This document shows positions 41,724-53,720 of a DNA stretch of 64,000 nt, piece after piece. Below the pieces are notes generated by a model. It worked only from the letters and a program-made list of their open reading frames with translations, had not been told where the DNA came from and did no database searches. Location: contig CM059188.1 in assembly GCA_030323885.1 (NCBI GenBank), positions 109,899,263-109,963,262 of the forward strand, given 5' to 3'. A program made the position numbers and the translations under genes. The stretch comes from Branchipolynoe longqiensis (Eukaryota; Annelida; Polychaeta; Phyllodocida; Polynoidae). Each line of letters begins with the position of its first letter. The stretch's first letter is position 1.

Positions 41724-44234
41724 ATGACTTTTGCTTTCGTCGATCAAGACAAGATCAAACCATTAACTGAAGCATTTCAAGTTTATTGTGTCGGTAAGAG
41801 CAGTATAATTATCACACGATACAAATTCAATTCGCATAATCAAGCGTCAGAAAATATGGCGACGTACATCACAGCGTTAAGGGACAAAGTCAAGGACTGT
41901 GAATACGGAGTTGTGGAGAAGTCGCTTTTGCGCGATCGAATTGTGGCTGGCGTGAAAAATGTGAATTTGCGGAACAAATTGCTTCAAACTACTGAGTTAA
42001 CATTGACAAAGTGCATAAGTATGTGCGAAATGAGTGAGTTCAGTTCAAATCTGTTGGAGGGCACCAAATCAGACGTGGAAAGTAGAGACATAGATTTCAT
42101 TCGGAATTATGCTAATGTGCGTACCGGTGCACCGGCGGTCCGGTCAGCGGCAACGCCATCTTGGAAATCGCCATCTTGGATTGCCGGCGGCGCCGGTGCA
42201 GGAGATTTCAAGATCCGCTGCCAGAACTGTGGATATGAACACCGCCGGGGAGTCTGCCCAGCGAAAGGAAAGGCTTGCATTGCCTGTAAGAAGATCGGGC
42301 ACTTCGGGAAGGTCTGTAGGAGCAGGCTCGGGAGAGTCAACAAGCTTCACGTCGAAGCGCCCGACCCTCACAATGCTGAGCAAGACCCGGATACGGCGGA
42401 AGTCAATGTACTGGCAACGGATCTGTTTGTGGGCGCCGTCGATCGCGTTGCTGGTCGGGATGCCGAGCTGTGGCATGCAATCGTTCGGGTGAACGGTTGT
42501 CCTGTCAAGTTCAAGCTTGACACTGGATCGGAGGCAAACGTGCTTCCGAGGTTCGTCTTCGACAGAGTCGCTCCGGGGAGGCTGGGGAACACCAGATGTT
42601 CGTTGGTGACGTTCTCCGGTCACCGGATCACGCCGGATGGAGAGGCACTGCTCGACGTCAACGACAGTGTGCTTCGGTTCCAGGTGGTGCCGGATTGCCA
42701 GCCCATCCTGGGCAAGCAGGCTTGTGTGACGTTGAACCTGCTGGCACGTGTGGATGAGGTGCACAGCTCTGTGCCGACGAACATGGCCAAACCGACGAAC
42801 ATTGGTAAACTGGCGAACATTTCCACACCGACGAACAGTTCCAGCGCAGGGGCAGAGAAGCTGGTAAGCGAATACAAAGACGTATTTCAGGGTTTGGGGT
42901 TGATCAAAGCAAAGGCTGTCATTCATGTCGATAAGTCTATTCAACCTGTCATAGATCCACCTAGACGGATTCCGTTTGCCATTCAGGGTAAAGTACGCAG
43001 TGAGCTTGATCGTATGGTAGAGTTAGGTGTAATAGTGGTACAGGATGAGCCTACTGAGTGGGTTAATTCTATTACGATCGTAAAAAAAACAAATAAAATT
43101 AGAATTTGTCTGGATCCGACTAAGTTGAACAAAGCGATAAAAAGAGGGCCATTCCCAACCAAAACTATTGATGAGATTATTGCCAAAACGGCTGATGCAA
43201 AGTATTTTTCAGTTTTGGATGCAAAGACAGGGTATTGGCAGATAGAATTGGATGAGGAAAGTTCACGTTTGTGCACGTTCAATACTCCGTGGGGCCGGTA
43301 CAGGTACACACGCTTGCCTTTTGGCATCAAAACAGCCGGGGACATTTTTATTCAGGAGATGCACCGTGTCATGGGCGACATACCCGGTATCGGGATAGTC
43401 ACGGACGATATTTTGGTATGTGGGTCAACGGTTGAGGAGCATAACGAGCGGCTCCGAGCTGTTCTGGACCGAGCTAGGTCGGGTAATCTAAAGTTAAATG
43501 ATGCTAAATCATTGCTATGTAAGACTACAGTAAAGTATGTAGGTCATCAACTTACCCAGCATGGTGTAAAGCCTGATCCAGACAGAATACAAGCAATAGT
43601 AGACATGCCAGAGCCGCGTGACAAACAAAGCGTCCAAAGGTTCCTGGGCATGGTAGGATATGTACACAAGTTCATACCCAACATGTCCGAGATAGCCAAA
43701 CCACTACGCACGCTCCTAGCCAAGGATGTGGCGTGGCACTGGCAAGCCGAACAGCAAGGTGCGTTCGATAAGTTGAAAGAGAAGTTAAGAACTGCTCCTG
43801 TATTGACATATTACAATGTTAAGAAACCCATTGTGATTCAAGTAGATGCTTGTCAGTCAGGTTTGGGAGCCGTGTTGATGCAAGATGGTAAACCAATCGC
43901 ACTCGCATCTCGTGCGCTTAATGCAGCGCAGTGTGGATATGCCACTATTGAAAAAGAAATGCTCGCCATATGTTTCGGATGCCAACGGTTTCATGAGTAT
44001 ATATTTGGCAAGGAAGTTCAAATTCAGACAGACCACAAGCCATTGGTAGCCATAATGCAAAAACCAATACATAAGCTGTCGGCTAAAATGCAAAGAATGC
44101 GAATGCGATTGCAGAATTACAATATTCAGTTATGTCATGTGAAGGGCTCTTTGATGTTGTTTTTTGCAGACACGTTGTCCAGGGCGCATACCGCCAAAGT
44201 AGGTCATGATAGCCTGTTCGATGACACGTTCTGA
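41724..44234 (+). pseudogene. gag-protease-RT-RNase H ORF of the gypsy element (gag 5' end lost)
   Basis: 836 codons. Residues 1-130 are capsid (AFVDQDKIKPLTEAF, ATYITALRDKVKDCEYG). Two zinc knuckles follow (CQNCGYEHRRGVC and CIACKKIGHFGKVC). The protease is FKLDTGSEANVLP. RT spans roughly residues 400-580, with YFSVLDAKTGYWQ, LPFGIKTAGDIF and the catalytic VTDDILVCG. RNase H follows, with IQVDACQSGLGAVLMQ, IEKEMLAICFG, IQTDHKPL and FADTLSRA. gag and pol are one frame here, with no frameshift. The frame is open upstream of the ATG to about 41709 (KVFAN), so 41724 is only where the interrupted frame shows its first Met. It ends at TGA 44232-44234. Confidence 0.88.
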
Positions 44235-44243
44235 GTTGCTGCA

Positions 44244-45512
44244 GTGGACATGCAGTCGTCGAGTGTGTTGAGTAAGATTGTAGCTGAATATGAAAAAGAT
44301 GTATCTATGTCTATGTTGATCTCACACATTGAAGATGGGTGGGACACTACACGTATACAGACACCACCGTGTCTGAGACAGTACATTCCGTACAAGCATG
44401 AGTTGACAGTTGAAAATAATCTTGTAATGAACGGCAATCTGGTGGTGGTTCCTCCAGCTCTTCTTGGTGAAATGATAGAGGCGTTGCATGAGACGCATTT
44501 GGGGGTGACTAAGTCCAAGCAGTTGGCGCGGGACTGTATGTTTTGGCCAAATATTAACAAGCAAATCGAGGATAAAGTCAGTCGGTGTGACACTTGTCAA
44601 AACAACCGGAAAAATTTGCATAAAGAGCCATTGATAAATCACCCGATCGCCTGTCAGCCGTATGACAAAGTGGGGGCCGATTTATTTGAGTTAAATCATA
44701 CGAATTACCTGATAACTGTAGATTACTACACCAAGTTTCCAGAGGTAACGCTTTTGGGCGATACGTCGTCTGTCACTGTTATTGAAGCGTTAAAAGACAA
44801 CTTTGCAAGGCACGGTATTCCTAGTCAGGTAGTGTCGGATAACGGTCCACAGTTTAAGAGCCATGAGTACAGGGAGTTTGCACTGCATTACGGGTTCAAG
44901 GCCGTGTATTCCAGTCCACAGTATCCACGTAGCAACGGTCAGGTTGAACGGTTCGTACAAACAGTTAAGGACATGTTAAAGAAGTGTGAGAAAACTGGGG
45001 CTGATTTTCAGTTAGCATTGCTGAATTATCGCAATACTCCGTTGCCTGTCCTGAACGTATCTCCAGCGCAGTTGCTCATGAGCAGAAGGTTGAGAGGCAG
45101 ATTACCTATGGCAAAGGGTATTTTGGTGCCTGAAACGCAGGATCCTAAGAAAAGGCAAACAGCTCAGCGACAGAGTAGTCAGAAAGCGTTTCATGACCGG
45201 AAGTGCGGTAAGGCACACAAGCCCATGAAAGTTGGAGATAAGATAAAGTACAAAAATAATGCTGGGGAATGGAAAAAAGGTGTTATTTTGGGACGGACTG
45301 TGGTGTCCGGGAGAGAATATCAGATTTTAAACGAGTCGGGCAACATGTTGTATCGTAACCGAGTACAAATGATTGGAGCGCCTGTGGAGGGGCGGCCCGA
45401 GTTAGTCGTGCAGACGCAATCTGGGTCAGCGTCAGCGCCAAATGTAAACAGTACGGTTAATCTAAGTAGGTCAGGTCGGCTGATAAGGCCGGCAAGCAGG
45501 TTAGATCTATAG
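44244..45512 (+). pseudogene. Integrase ORF of the gypsy element
   Basis: 422 codons in the same frame as the preceding ORF, separated by one TGA. It has the HHCC zinc domain (HETHLGVTKSKQLARDCMFW ... CDTCQ), core D in VGADLFELN, D in VVSDNGPQF and E in SNGQVERFV, and a C-terminal domain (VGDKIKYKNNAGEWKKGVIL). The tail ends in SGRLIRPASRLDL, a typical end for this clade. It is complete as a domain; normally it would be released from the Pol polyprotein. Confidence 0.88.
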
Positions 45513-45758
45513 TAGGTCAGTGTGCTTCCGACGGTTGCACGGTTAACATGTGCATGTACAGTTAAGTTTATTTCAGCTTTTGTGTTTACTGTTGATACAT
45601 ATGGACAATATGAGATGTCAGGCATTACGGCCGGAGTGTTGAGGACTTAAGTGCATTGTGCACTCAGACATTTGCAAGTTAAGTGCGCATATATTTGATA
45701 CTGTATATTTTATGTTTCTTCATTGTTATTTTGTAACATTTCATGTTTCAGAAATACT

Positions 45759-45771
45759 TTGAGGGGGGGGA
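45759..45771 (+). other. Polypurine tract
   Basis: TTGAGGGGGGGGA directly before the 3' LTR; it is the second-strand primer site. Confidence 0.8.
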
Positions 45772-45962
45772 TGTGATATATGCGTAATAGACGTCTAGAC
45801 CTGTGGGTAATATATGTTAACGATATGCAGAGTTGGGGACAAAGAGATATGCAAATGGGATGACGTCATGGAAAGTTTAGCCGGCGGGTCAAAGGTGCCC
45901 TACGCCGTGAATAAACCATTCAGTATCCAGAACTCGAAGTGTTCAGACGTCATACTTTCACA
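45772..45962 (+). repeat. 3' LTR
   Basis: 191 bp, identical to the 5' LTR except for five transitions. Confidence 0.95.
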
Positions 45963-46227
45963 CACCCTCCACCGCCCGAACCATCACGTAATATTCGAAT
46001 GACCTCTTAAAATTAAATGTCAACCCATGATTTTCACTTGATATATATATATATTTTTAATGAACTAATTATATTAGCTGTGCCATGTTTTCCTATTTTT
46101 CCCACTTGAGCCATTTTTATCTGTGCCATTTTATTATTTGTACCATTATTACCATGCACGCCAAAAGATGGGTGGCAACCCGATCCATATTTTGTCAATT
46201 CGCTCCAGTTCTGTGTGTTGACTGTGG

Positions 46228-46430
46228 TTCCATTAATATCTTCTTCCTTTCTTTCTTTCTTTCTTTCTTCAAACAAATCCTTGCCATATCCTAGCGCCAG
46301 GGTGGGTAGCGACAACTATAAATTGTGTACGTCATTGATTTGACTCCGCTGGGGTTCGAACCCACGACCTATCACATGAAAAAATCTATCAGCACTCTTA
46401 CCCATTCGGCAGTCCCGCACGGTTGGTTTG
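46228..46430 (-). repeat. TTTC microsatellite and SINE-B-related head
   Basis: 46238-46268 is (TTTC)n. 46275-46430 read on the minus strand has a tRNA-like head with GGGACTGCCGAATGGGTAAG and B-box GGGTTCGAACCCC, then CCCTGGCGCTAGGATATGG, related to SINE family B. Confidence 0.6.
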
Positions 46431-46767
46431 TTAATGGTACTGTCTCATACTGTAATATAAAGTAAACTCACTTTCACAAACAGTAGATTGTAGAAGCTCA
46501 TATTTAGGGGATATTGTCCATTTGAAATTTGGTCTGGAAGATACCTACCGTATAGCTTATGCAGTTTCTTCAGTATTCTCTGGTGGAAGCTACTGCATGT
46601 ATTTGAGAATTTACGGCAAGGTTTGAAAACAAATATCACGATTTATAAAACCATGGTTCTTCCCTAAAACATGGAACAATCTGAGCGTCATGAAGTAAGA
46701 ATGTAGTGCTGTGAATCAACAGACCTTATTCACGAGTAATCGAAAACGAGACTTGTGCAGCAGTACA

Positions 46768-47092
46768 TTGGTTGTTGGAGTTTTACGTCCGGGCAACATC
46801 TAAGGTCATCAGGACAGGTACCGACTTGTGATAGTGTGCACTCATGGGAACTGTATAGTGCTGCCCCACTTGAAAATCAGGGCACCAGCACCATGACCCA
46901 ATATCCGACCAGTCATATTATCCTGACACTGAGCTAACCAGTCCTGGCCCTATCCTATTCATGCTGAGCGCCAAGATAGGAAGTGACAAGTATCAATTTT
47001 ATAAGTCAATGGTTTGACTCAACCGAGAACCGAACTCCTGATCTCCCATACGCGAGGCCCGCGCTCTACCGATTCGGCCACCGCGCTTGGTG
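46768..47092 (-). mobile_element. SINE family B, near full length
   Basis: On the minus strand the head is AGCGCGGTGGCCGAATCGG with A-box-like spacing and B-box GAGTTCGGTTCTC. The body has AAGGACTGGTTAGCTCAGTG-like and GGTACCTGTCCTGATGACC blocks, ending in TTGCCCGGACGTAAAA. No gene is seen between 46431 and 47301 otherwise. Confidence 0.75.
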
Positions 47093-47301
47093 TGTGCAGC
47101 AGTAGGGCCTACGAGATATACATAAGGATAGGGGGGGGGGGGGGGGGAGAGATGTAATTATTGCATTCTGAAACCAACAAAAGGTACGTTAGTAGGCCTA
47201 CCTATGAAACATGATTGATTGGGGGCTCTACATCCTAGAAACATCTAGGTTTCTGTCAGAACGGGAACCGGAATAGTTGCTAATTTTAATTCATTGTCTT
47301 A

Positions 47302-47648
47302 AAGCTGCATAGTCCGATGAAGCATCAAGTTTTCAAAATCAAAACAATTATCTAGATTTGATTCTACATATCTAACTTAGATACTGATGCACTTATTAAG
47401 TATTTATTGCCACATAGAAGGGAACACTGAGTCAATTTAATAGAACCTGTTACTGCAGAAGCCTATGGTATCAGAGTTTTGGCGTGCTTGCCAAAATTAT
47501 TTTCACGTTTGATTTTCAAATATCTCAAAAGATAACCATTTCAATTAAAAGTTACTTCAAACTAAAGTAAGGTAGATTATAATGATCAATTTAATATACT
47601 TATCTCAGAAAAATGTCAGAAACTCAAAACCATCGGACTATGCAACTT
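47302..47648. mobile_element. MITE-1, copy 3
   Basis: 347 bp, AAGCTGCATAGTCCGATG at the left and CATCGGACTATGCAACTT at the right, TA on both sides. Confidence 0.8.
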
Positions 47649-47804
47649 TAATTTAAAGACACAAGAGTGTTGCACACGGGGATGCACCCATCTCATTGAT
47701 GCCTTCAATCATAGCGACCACTCATTGAGTCAATGAGGAACTCTGGTACCTCTTAGATATGACGCTTCGATCAGTACGATTTGTCTTTAGGTTTCCGCAC
47801 GAGT

Positions 47805-47895
47805 CTCGATTGCAATGGGGACCTTTCATAAGCCATTTCTCTCGCTATACACATGGTGGCAGCACCCGTTCCTGGTCCAAGTCGGACATCATGGA
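47805..47895. repeat. GGGGACCTTTCA-type terminus
   Basis: CAATGGGGACCTTTCATAAG, then CCATTTCTCTCGCTATACAC, inversely matches 36490-36570 and shares its end with 33098 and 50820. It is an isolated end of a dispersed family. Confidence 0.55.
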
Positions 47896-48399
47896 GAAGG
47901 GTCCACAGCGACGAAAGGAGAAAAATCGGCTGACCACTGGGACATATCGAGCATACCCTTGCAGGAATAGTTTCCCATTCTGTAATTACTGATATTGTGT
48001 AATTTAAACAGAAATTGATGCAGATAAATTTCAAATATACTTCAAACACTTTAATCCATTTATTTCCCACCCCCCAATATAAGTACAGCAAAGTATTTTA
48101 TGATTGCGCGTGTATTTTGTTACTCCACTCGTGGTGTTCGATTTGAAATTCTAGCCACTCGGGTGACGACTGTCATTTCCGCGGAATAAACTATTAATAT
48201 TGCATTTGTGCATTGGTCTTCATGACAAATTGTTCTTTATTTCTTTTAATTTTGAATAAAATCTCAGTTTTGCACTATGCGTATTAGCAAAATCTTTGGC
48301 AGCGGGCATTTGTTTTGATGATTATTATTAACCAATCGCTGATCCCGAATACCTAGTATCACGGAGGAACATGTACACTGCGAGTTCCGGCAAGTTGGT

Positions 48400-49395
48400 T
48401 TCAGCGGGTTCCCGTGCTCAGAGGTGTCCCTCGCTTCTGCGCTGCTTCTGCGCATGCGCTTATGACATCATGGGCCGTAATCGATTAACACGACCCGGGG
48501 GACTCTGGTCATCGGAGTCGTCAGAAATTCAAATAGAACACGGCGAGTGGAGTCGACAAATACACATGCCATGTGCATAAAAAGAATAACTTAGATTAAT
48601 TAAATGGAAATATAGGTAAACTGGGCCATCATAAAATACTTAAATCCTATTTTGCTGTATTTTTATCGGTTATTAAAAAAAATAAAAAAATTGTCCACCC
48701 GAGCGCGGAGAAGTGTATTCGATTATTCGACCCGAGTTTGTAGCCAATAAGTGGCTCAGGTGACCCGAGTTGATGCGAAATCCGCGCATGCGCAGAAGCA
48801 GCGCAGAAGCGAGGGACACCTCTGAGCACGGGAACCCGCTGAAACCACCACACCTGCAAGTTCAAACGGGCTCAAACGAGTTCAACCGTGGCTGGTTGGG
48901 TCGCTCCGTATAGCACTGAATATGCTTATGACATCATGGGCCGTAATCGATTAACACGACCCAACACACCCATCGGAGTCGTCAGAATTTCAAATCGAAC
49001 ACCGCGAGTGGAGTCGACAAATACACATGCCGTGTGCAAAACGATCCGACCCCAGTAACCCACCTCTTTGCTGGGTTGGCTATGAGCGATGACGTCACAT
49101 TTGCACTTGTACCGTCCTGCAGGATAACAGCTACCAATACCAGTCATACATGTTTTTTTATAAAGAATAACCTAGATTAATGAAATGGAAATATAGTTAA
49201 ACTAGGCCATCATAAAATACTTTAAATCCTATTTTGCTGTAGTTTAATCGGTTATTAAACAGCAACAACAAAAGGTTTGGGATTAAGCCATCATTTTTTT
49301 CACCCCGAGCGTGGAGAAGCGTATTCGATTATTCGACACGAGTCTGTAGGATGTGCGCATGCACCAAAATGTGGCTCGGGTGACCCTAGTTGATT
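48400..49395. repeat. Direct and inverted repeat cluster with GCGCATGCGC motifs
   Basis: Block 48460-48660 (GACATCATGGGCCGTAATCG to CCTATTTTGCTGTA) recurs at 48924-49240. Segments 48408-48457 and 48780-48838 are reverse complements (GAGGGACACCTCTGAGCACG). A 190-bp-repeat fragment (TTTTGAATAAAATC) lies just upstream at 48250. Confidence 0.75.
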
Positions 49396-49408
49396 AATCG
49401 ATTACGCC

Positions 49409-50800
49409 CATGGTTGGATAGAAGGGTGTAGGTGTGTGGTGGTGGTGTGTGATGGGGATTTAGGGATGTGGTGGGGGAGTAGGTATGTGTGTGGTGTGTG
49501 TGTAGGTTTTGGGTGTGTGGTGTGGGTGTAGGTGTGTGGTGAGGGTGTAGGTGTGTGGTGAGGGTTTAGGGGTGTAGGTGTGTGGTGGGGTGTGTGGTGT
49601 GGGTGAAGGTGTGTGTGGTTGAGGTGTAGGTGTGTGTGTGTGGTTGAGGTGTAGGTGTGTGTGGTGAGGTTGTAGGTGTGTGTGGTGGTGTAGGTGTGGT
49701 GGGTGTAACAGAATACCATATACTACGTACAGTGTGCCATATACTACAGTGGGGGTGTAGGTGTGTGGTTGGAGTGTAGGTGTCTTGTGGGGGTGTAGGT
49801 GTGTGGTGGGGGTGTAAGGGGTACTGGGGGTATATAGGTGTGTGTGGTGGGGTGTAAGGTGTACGGGATATATGTGTGTGTGGTGTAGGTGTGTGGTGGG
49901 GGTGTGAGGGGTACTTGGTGTGTGTGGTGGGGTGTAGGGGATATAGGTGTGTGTGGTGGGGGTTTAGGGCTGTGGTGGGGGTTTAGGGATGCTAACGATT
50001 GTGAGGTGCCACTCTGCAAGACACCCCTACACCTCCACCAGACCAGACGGGATGGCCGAATGAGTTAGAGCGTCCGTCCGCCGTGCTGGTAGATCGTGGG
50101 TTTGAACCCTGGTCGAGTGAAACCAATGACTTAAAAATTGATTCTTGTCGCTTCCTAGCCAGGCGCTCAGCATCACTAGGACAGGGCAAGGACTGGTGTG
50201 CTCAGTGTCAGGATAATGTTACTGAGTGGGATACCAGGTCATGGTGCCGGTAGCCTGGTTTCCCAGTGGGACATCACTATAAAGTCGCTATGAGTGTGCA
50301 CTGTCACAAGTCAGTACCCCGTCCTGATATGACCTTAGATGTTGCTAGGATGTAAAACAACAAACAAACAAACGCCTCCACGACAAACCACCTAGACCCC
50401 CACCACACACCTACACCCCCACCACCTAAGCCTCCACCACACCCCCTACACCCCACCCCACCATACCCCCTACACCATCCTCACCACACCCCTACACCTC
50501 CACAACACACCCATCACACATACATATGCCCCCACTACACACACCATACACACCTACACCCACCACACCATACCCACTCACCAGACACCCCCACCACACA
50601 CCCCCACCACACAGCTAAATCCTCACCACACAAACATATGCCCCCACCACACACCCCTACACCCCAACCACACCATACCCACTCACCTCTACACCCCCAC
50701 CACTAAATGCCCCCACCCTCCACCACACACCAAAATCCTCACTACACCCTGCTTCTATCCAACCGCAACATTACATGAGACCGGCATTGTGCGCCATCTG
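49409..50800. repeat. Mirror TG/CA minisatellite block 2 (inverse of block 1)
   Basis: It is the reverse complement in order of 33098-34105: it starts ATGGTTGGATAGAAGGGTG, then about 560 bp of TG-rich repeats, a hinge (49979-50036), CA-rich repeats (50375-50755), then GGTCTCATG-inverse and GGTGCGCCATCTGAC-type ends to TGAAGGTCCCC. A SINE-B sits just after the hinge. Confidence 0.8.
50046..50375 (+). mobile_element. SINE family B, full length
   Basis: The best copy. tRNA-like head GACGGGATGGCCGAATGAG with GTTAGAGCG A-box, B-box GGGTTTGAACCCT, body GCGCTCAGCATCACTAGGAC through GTCAGGATAATGTTACTGAG, and a 3' end GATATGACCTTAGATGTTGC followed by (AAAC)n. Pol III promoter elements are recognisable. 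It is inserted at the centre of the TG/CA mirror block. Confidence 0.8.
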
Positions 50801-50959
50801 ACTAGAGAGTCATGCAAAACTGAAGGTCCCCTTTGTTCGCATCCATAAAGAAATTGTTTTTAAAAATAAAGACAGTAAATCTGTTACCGGAAATCCTGAG
50901 GCAGTATTATTTAGTAGTTATTTAGTAATGCGTTATATTGGTCCTAGTATATGTCGTAT

Positions 50960-51690
50960 TAAGTCCCGTTCACACACGGGCATTAAGTCGCCTCAACTAG
51001 ATCGCTTCATCTAAGTCGACTCAGATCGCGCATGTGAACGCTTCTCTCAGGCGAATTAAGGCTGAGTCGACTCAACTAGTTCGCCTCAAGTAAACCGCTT
51101 AGCGATGTAGATTAGATGAGGTGAACTAGCTTGAGTCGGCCTAAGTGGAATGTGTGAACGTAACTGGTTTAGTTGAGGTGGCTTAAGCACATGGATGGAG
51201 ACTGCTTCATAACAGTTGCTTTCATAGTGGGTAGAACACATGTTTGGACTGTCCTACATGTTTGGACCGTCCCATTTCTTCATATATCATATGGAGACTG
51301 CTTCCTAACAGCTAGTTGCTTTTGATAGTGGTTGGAGCACATGTTTGGACCATCCTACTCTTCCCATCTCTTCATTAGGTATGTTGTTTGTATGTTTGTA
51401 TGTGTGGATGTATGTGTGGCGTGTTGATGTACCTGTGGATGTATGTGTGAATGTATGTATGTGTGGATACCCATCCTGATATGACCTTAGATGTTGCTAG
51501 GACATAAAACAACAAACAAACATCAATCTGAGCTGGTTTAACACACGTGTCTGAACGAGACACACTTTGAAAACTATGTATGTTTGAACGCGGCGCTAGT
51601 TTGACTCATGTAGTTTGCCTCATCTAAGTCGGCCTAATGATGTACATGTGACCACCGCTTTAGAGTATCTCTAGAGAAAATTGACTGCAA
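50960..51690. repeat. GTCGACTCA-rich inverted-repeat element, interrupted
   Basis: The ends carry CCGTTCACACACGGG and CATGTGACCACCGCTTTA with many TCGCCTCAACTAG / GTCGGCCTAA motifs in both orientations. 51180-51530 is an insert with two copies of GGAGACTGCTTCxTAACAG, a TATGT run and a SINE-B 3' fragment (51465-51520). Confidence 0.5.
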
Positions 51691-52509
51691 TATTGTCAAA
51701 TTGTTCATGCAAGTTTTAACACTTCAATTGTTAATCAATATACGTACTCAACATATTCAGTCCGTTCGGAATTGTATTAAACACAACTTTTAATACGCGA
51801 TTCTCAGCTTAATGATTACAGACAAAGATGTTTAAATATTTAAGCTGATGAATTACAATGCTTACTCAAAGCGATTTGCAGTTTGTACAGGGACATGCGA
51901 TTGGCTAACGACACGAGATGTGTTGGTGCACAATTCTGTTAAAACAATGTATTGGATTCTAGTTAGTCTGCAGGAACACACGGTGTTCTGTTTCGACATC
52001 TTATACTAATATCACATTTAATAACGTCCATGACATCAGCAAGTGGACTGCTATTAATACACGAAAGAAAACGAACAAACATAACCATAAATCAGTAACC
52101 GTAAATACCATATTGTATAATAGAGGGCAGCAACCTAAACCGGAAATATTAATACTACTATTGATCTGATTTATAACAAAATAATGCTAACATAATATAA
52201 ATTTAACCCAAATAAAAACCTTTAACAAAATAGACTGTAAATATATTACTATTAATATTGTATATAACCAAGATTTACCAGAAGTATTTGTTAAACCCAC
52301 AAAAAACAAAACAGTTACAGGCTAGCAAAAATATAACAAAACACAGCAGTAAGCAGTGTTTACTATTTTACAACGACCATGTCCAGAGTTAACATTTCCG
52401 TTTTGCAGTTGTGTATCTAGGCTGACTTCAACTTGCCACTAAAAGTGTTGGTGTGAATGAACCTGCTACATTAAGTGGCTGCAGCATTCCAGTGTTGACG
52501 ATTAATTCA
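51691..52509. other. No gene recognised
   Basis: AT-rich, no similarity that I can see. Confidence 0.4.
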
Positions 52510-52734
52510 CTAAGCTAATTCACATATGTCATTGCTATAACTCATTATACATGAAGTGCAAACTTCATCCGTTTTCAACCGAAACATTGAGGGACGATTC
52601 CCCTCAGCGAAATCATAAAAAAAAGTTGTGAACACGTAGCTCTTCGTAGACAGATAGTACAGATAGCTAAACACACTGACGATTAACACGCTCATATAGT
52701 AGGCTGCACATATCAGTGTTATGACATTCGCCAT
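52510..52734 (-). CDS. Small hypothetical ORF with a membrane segment
   Basis: 74 codons. It begins MANVITLICAAYYMSVLIVS, continuing FSYLYYLSTK (one strong hydrophobic helix), then a hydrophilic tail with CTSC. The ATG has no clear splice or promoter context, and no repeat explains the frame. I do not recognise it. It may be a chance frame in AT-rich DNA or an exon. Confidence 0.2.
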   Translation of the reverse strand: MANVITLICAAYYMSVLIVSVFSYLYYLSTKSYVFTTFFYDFAEGNRPSMFRLKTDEVCTSCIMSYSNDICELA

Positions 52735-52784
52735 TACTTGTTACGTCATATTAGATATATATGACAAAATATTGATTTAAAATG

Positions 52785-52905
52785 AATGTATGTATGTGTG
52801 TATGCATGTATAAATATTAATTTAAAATGTATATATGTATGTGTGTATGTATGTATGCATGTATGTATGTATGTATGTATGTATGTATGCATGTATGTAT
52901 GTATT
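52785..52905 (+). repeat. ATGT microsatellite
   Basis: (ATGT)n with ATGC variants. Confidence 0.9.
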
Positions 52906-53429
52906 TTGTAAACAATTTTTATTCATATGGATACAGTCTTTTTCCAGCGCCGATGCACCAGTCTTCCGGCCATGCTTAACTTCAGTCATTTACACTAATT
53001 AATTACAAGAACAATCTGAAGATAATAAAATATTGTTATTACATTCAGCTAATTAAGAGTTTGTGGTATATCTGGTCAGTGCATGCATTCAGTATTTAAA
53101 AAAAAAAAAATGTTGTCATGTCTGATGAAGTATACGCGAAGCACCGCTCCTCCCCATTCAATACAACCACATCTTTAATTAAACCTTAATTTGGGAATAC
53201 ATTAGGACCAGGTAACAGTGTGTGTGCGTGCGGGGGGGGGGGGGGAGTTGCAAAGTTATTACCGCCTTTACGAGTCATCAGATCTAGTAGATTGAATACA
53301 GCCACGTCCGAACACATGTTCCACTTGAACTTAGGCCACATTTTCTTTAAAAGATTGGTGATCGTCCTTTTGAAGTAAAAATCAGGGTCGGGTGGGCGAT
53401 TATATTTTTTTATTTTTCAGTATTTCACT

Positions 53430-53720
53430 GGTCTCCTCGACCTCCCCCTCCCCCCTGGCCCATCCATTCTCTCTACCACACTCATTCACATTCCCTCCAT
53501 CCTCCCCATCCAACACCCACCCTGCTCCACTCGACCCCGCTCCCTCCCTCCCTCCTCCCCTTCCCAGTTCCCTCCGTATCACCCTCAAATCCCTCTCCAT
53601 TCCTTTCCTCCACTGCCCTGTCCATTACCTCCTCTACACTTCCCTTTCCATTTCTCACTCCATCCATCCCACTCTCCACTCCCCTTTCCATTTCTCACCC
53701 CATCCGCCCTCTCCATTTAA
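53430..53720. repeat. C/T-rich low-complexity tract
   Basis: CCCTCC and CCATTTCTCAC-type repeats. Open frames on both strands are compositional. Downstream (53721-54974) no gene is recognised. Confidence 0.7.

Larger units (their letters stand above)
39717..45962 (+). mobile_element. Ty3/gypsy LTR retrotransposon with nested antisense fragment
   Basis: 6246 bp, flanked by the 5-bp target duplication CACCC (39712-39716 and 45963-45967). LTRs are 191 bp (TGTGATATATGCG...TTTCACA). Order: LTR, primer-binding site, gag, protease, RT, RNase H, integrase, polypurine tract, LTR. RNase H before integrase is the Ty3/gypsy order. An antisense piece of another gypsy element splits gag, and an in-frame TGA divides RNase H from integrase, so the copy is probably dead. 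LTR divergence is five transitions in 191 bp, indicating a moderately recent insertion. There is no envelope-like ORF. Confidence 0.92.
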
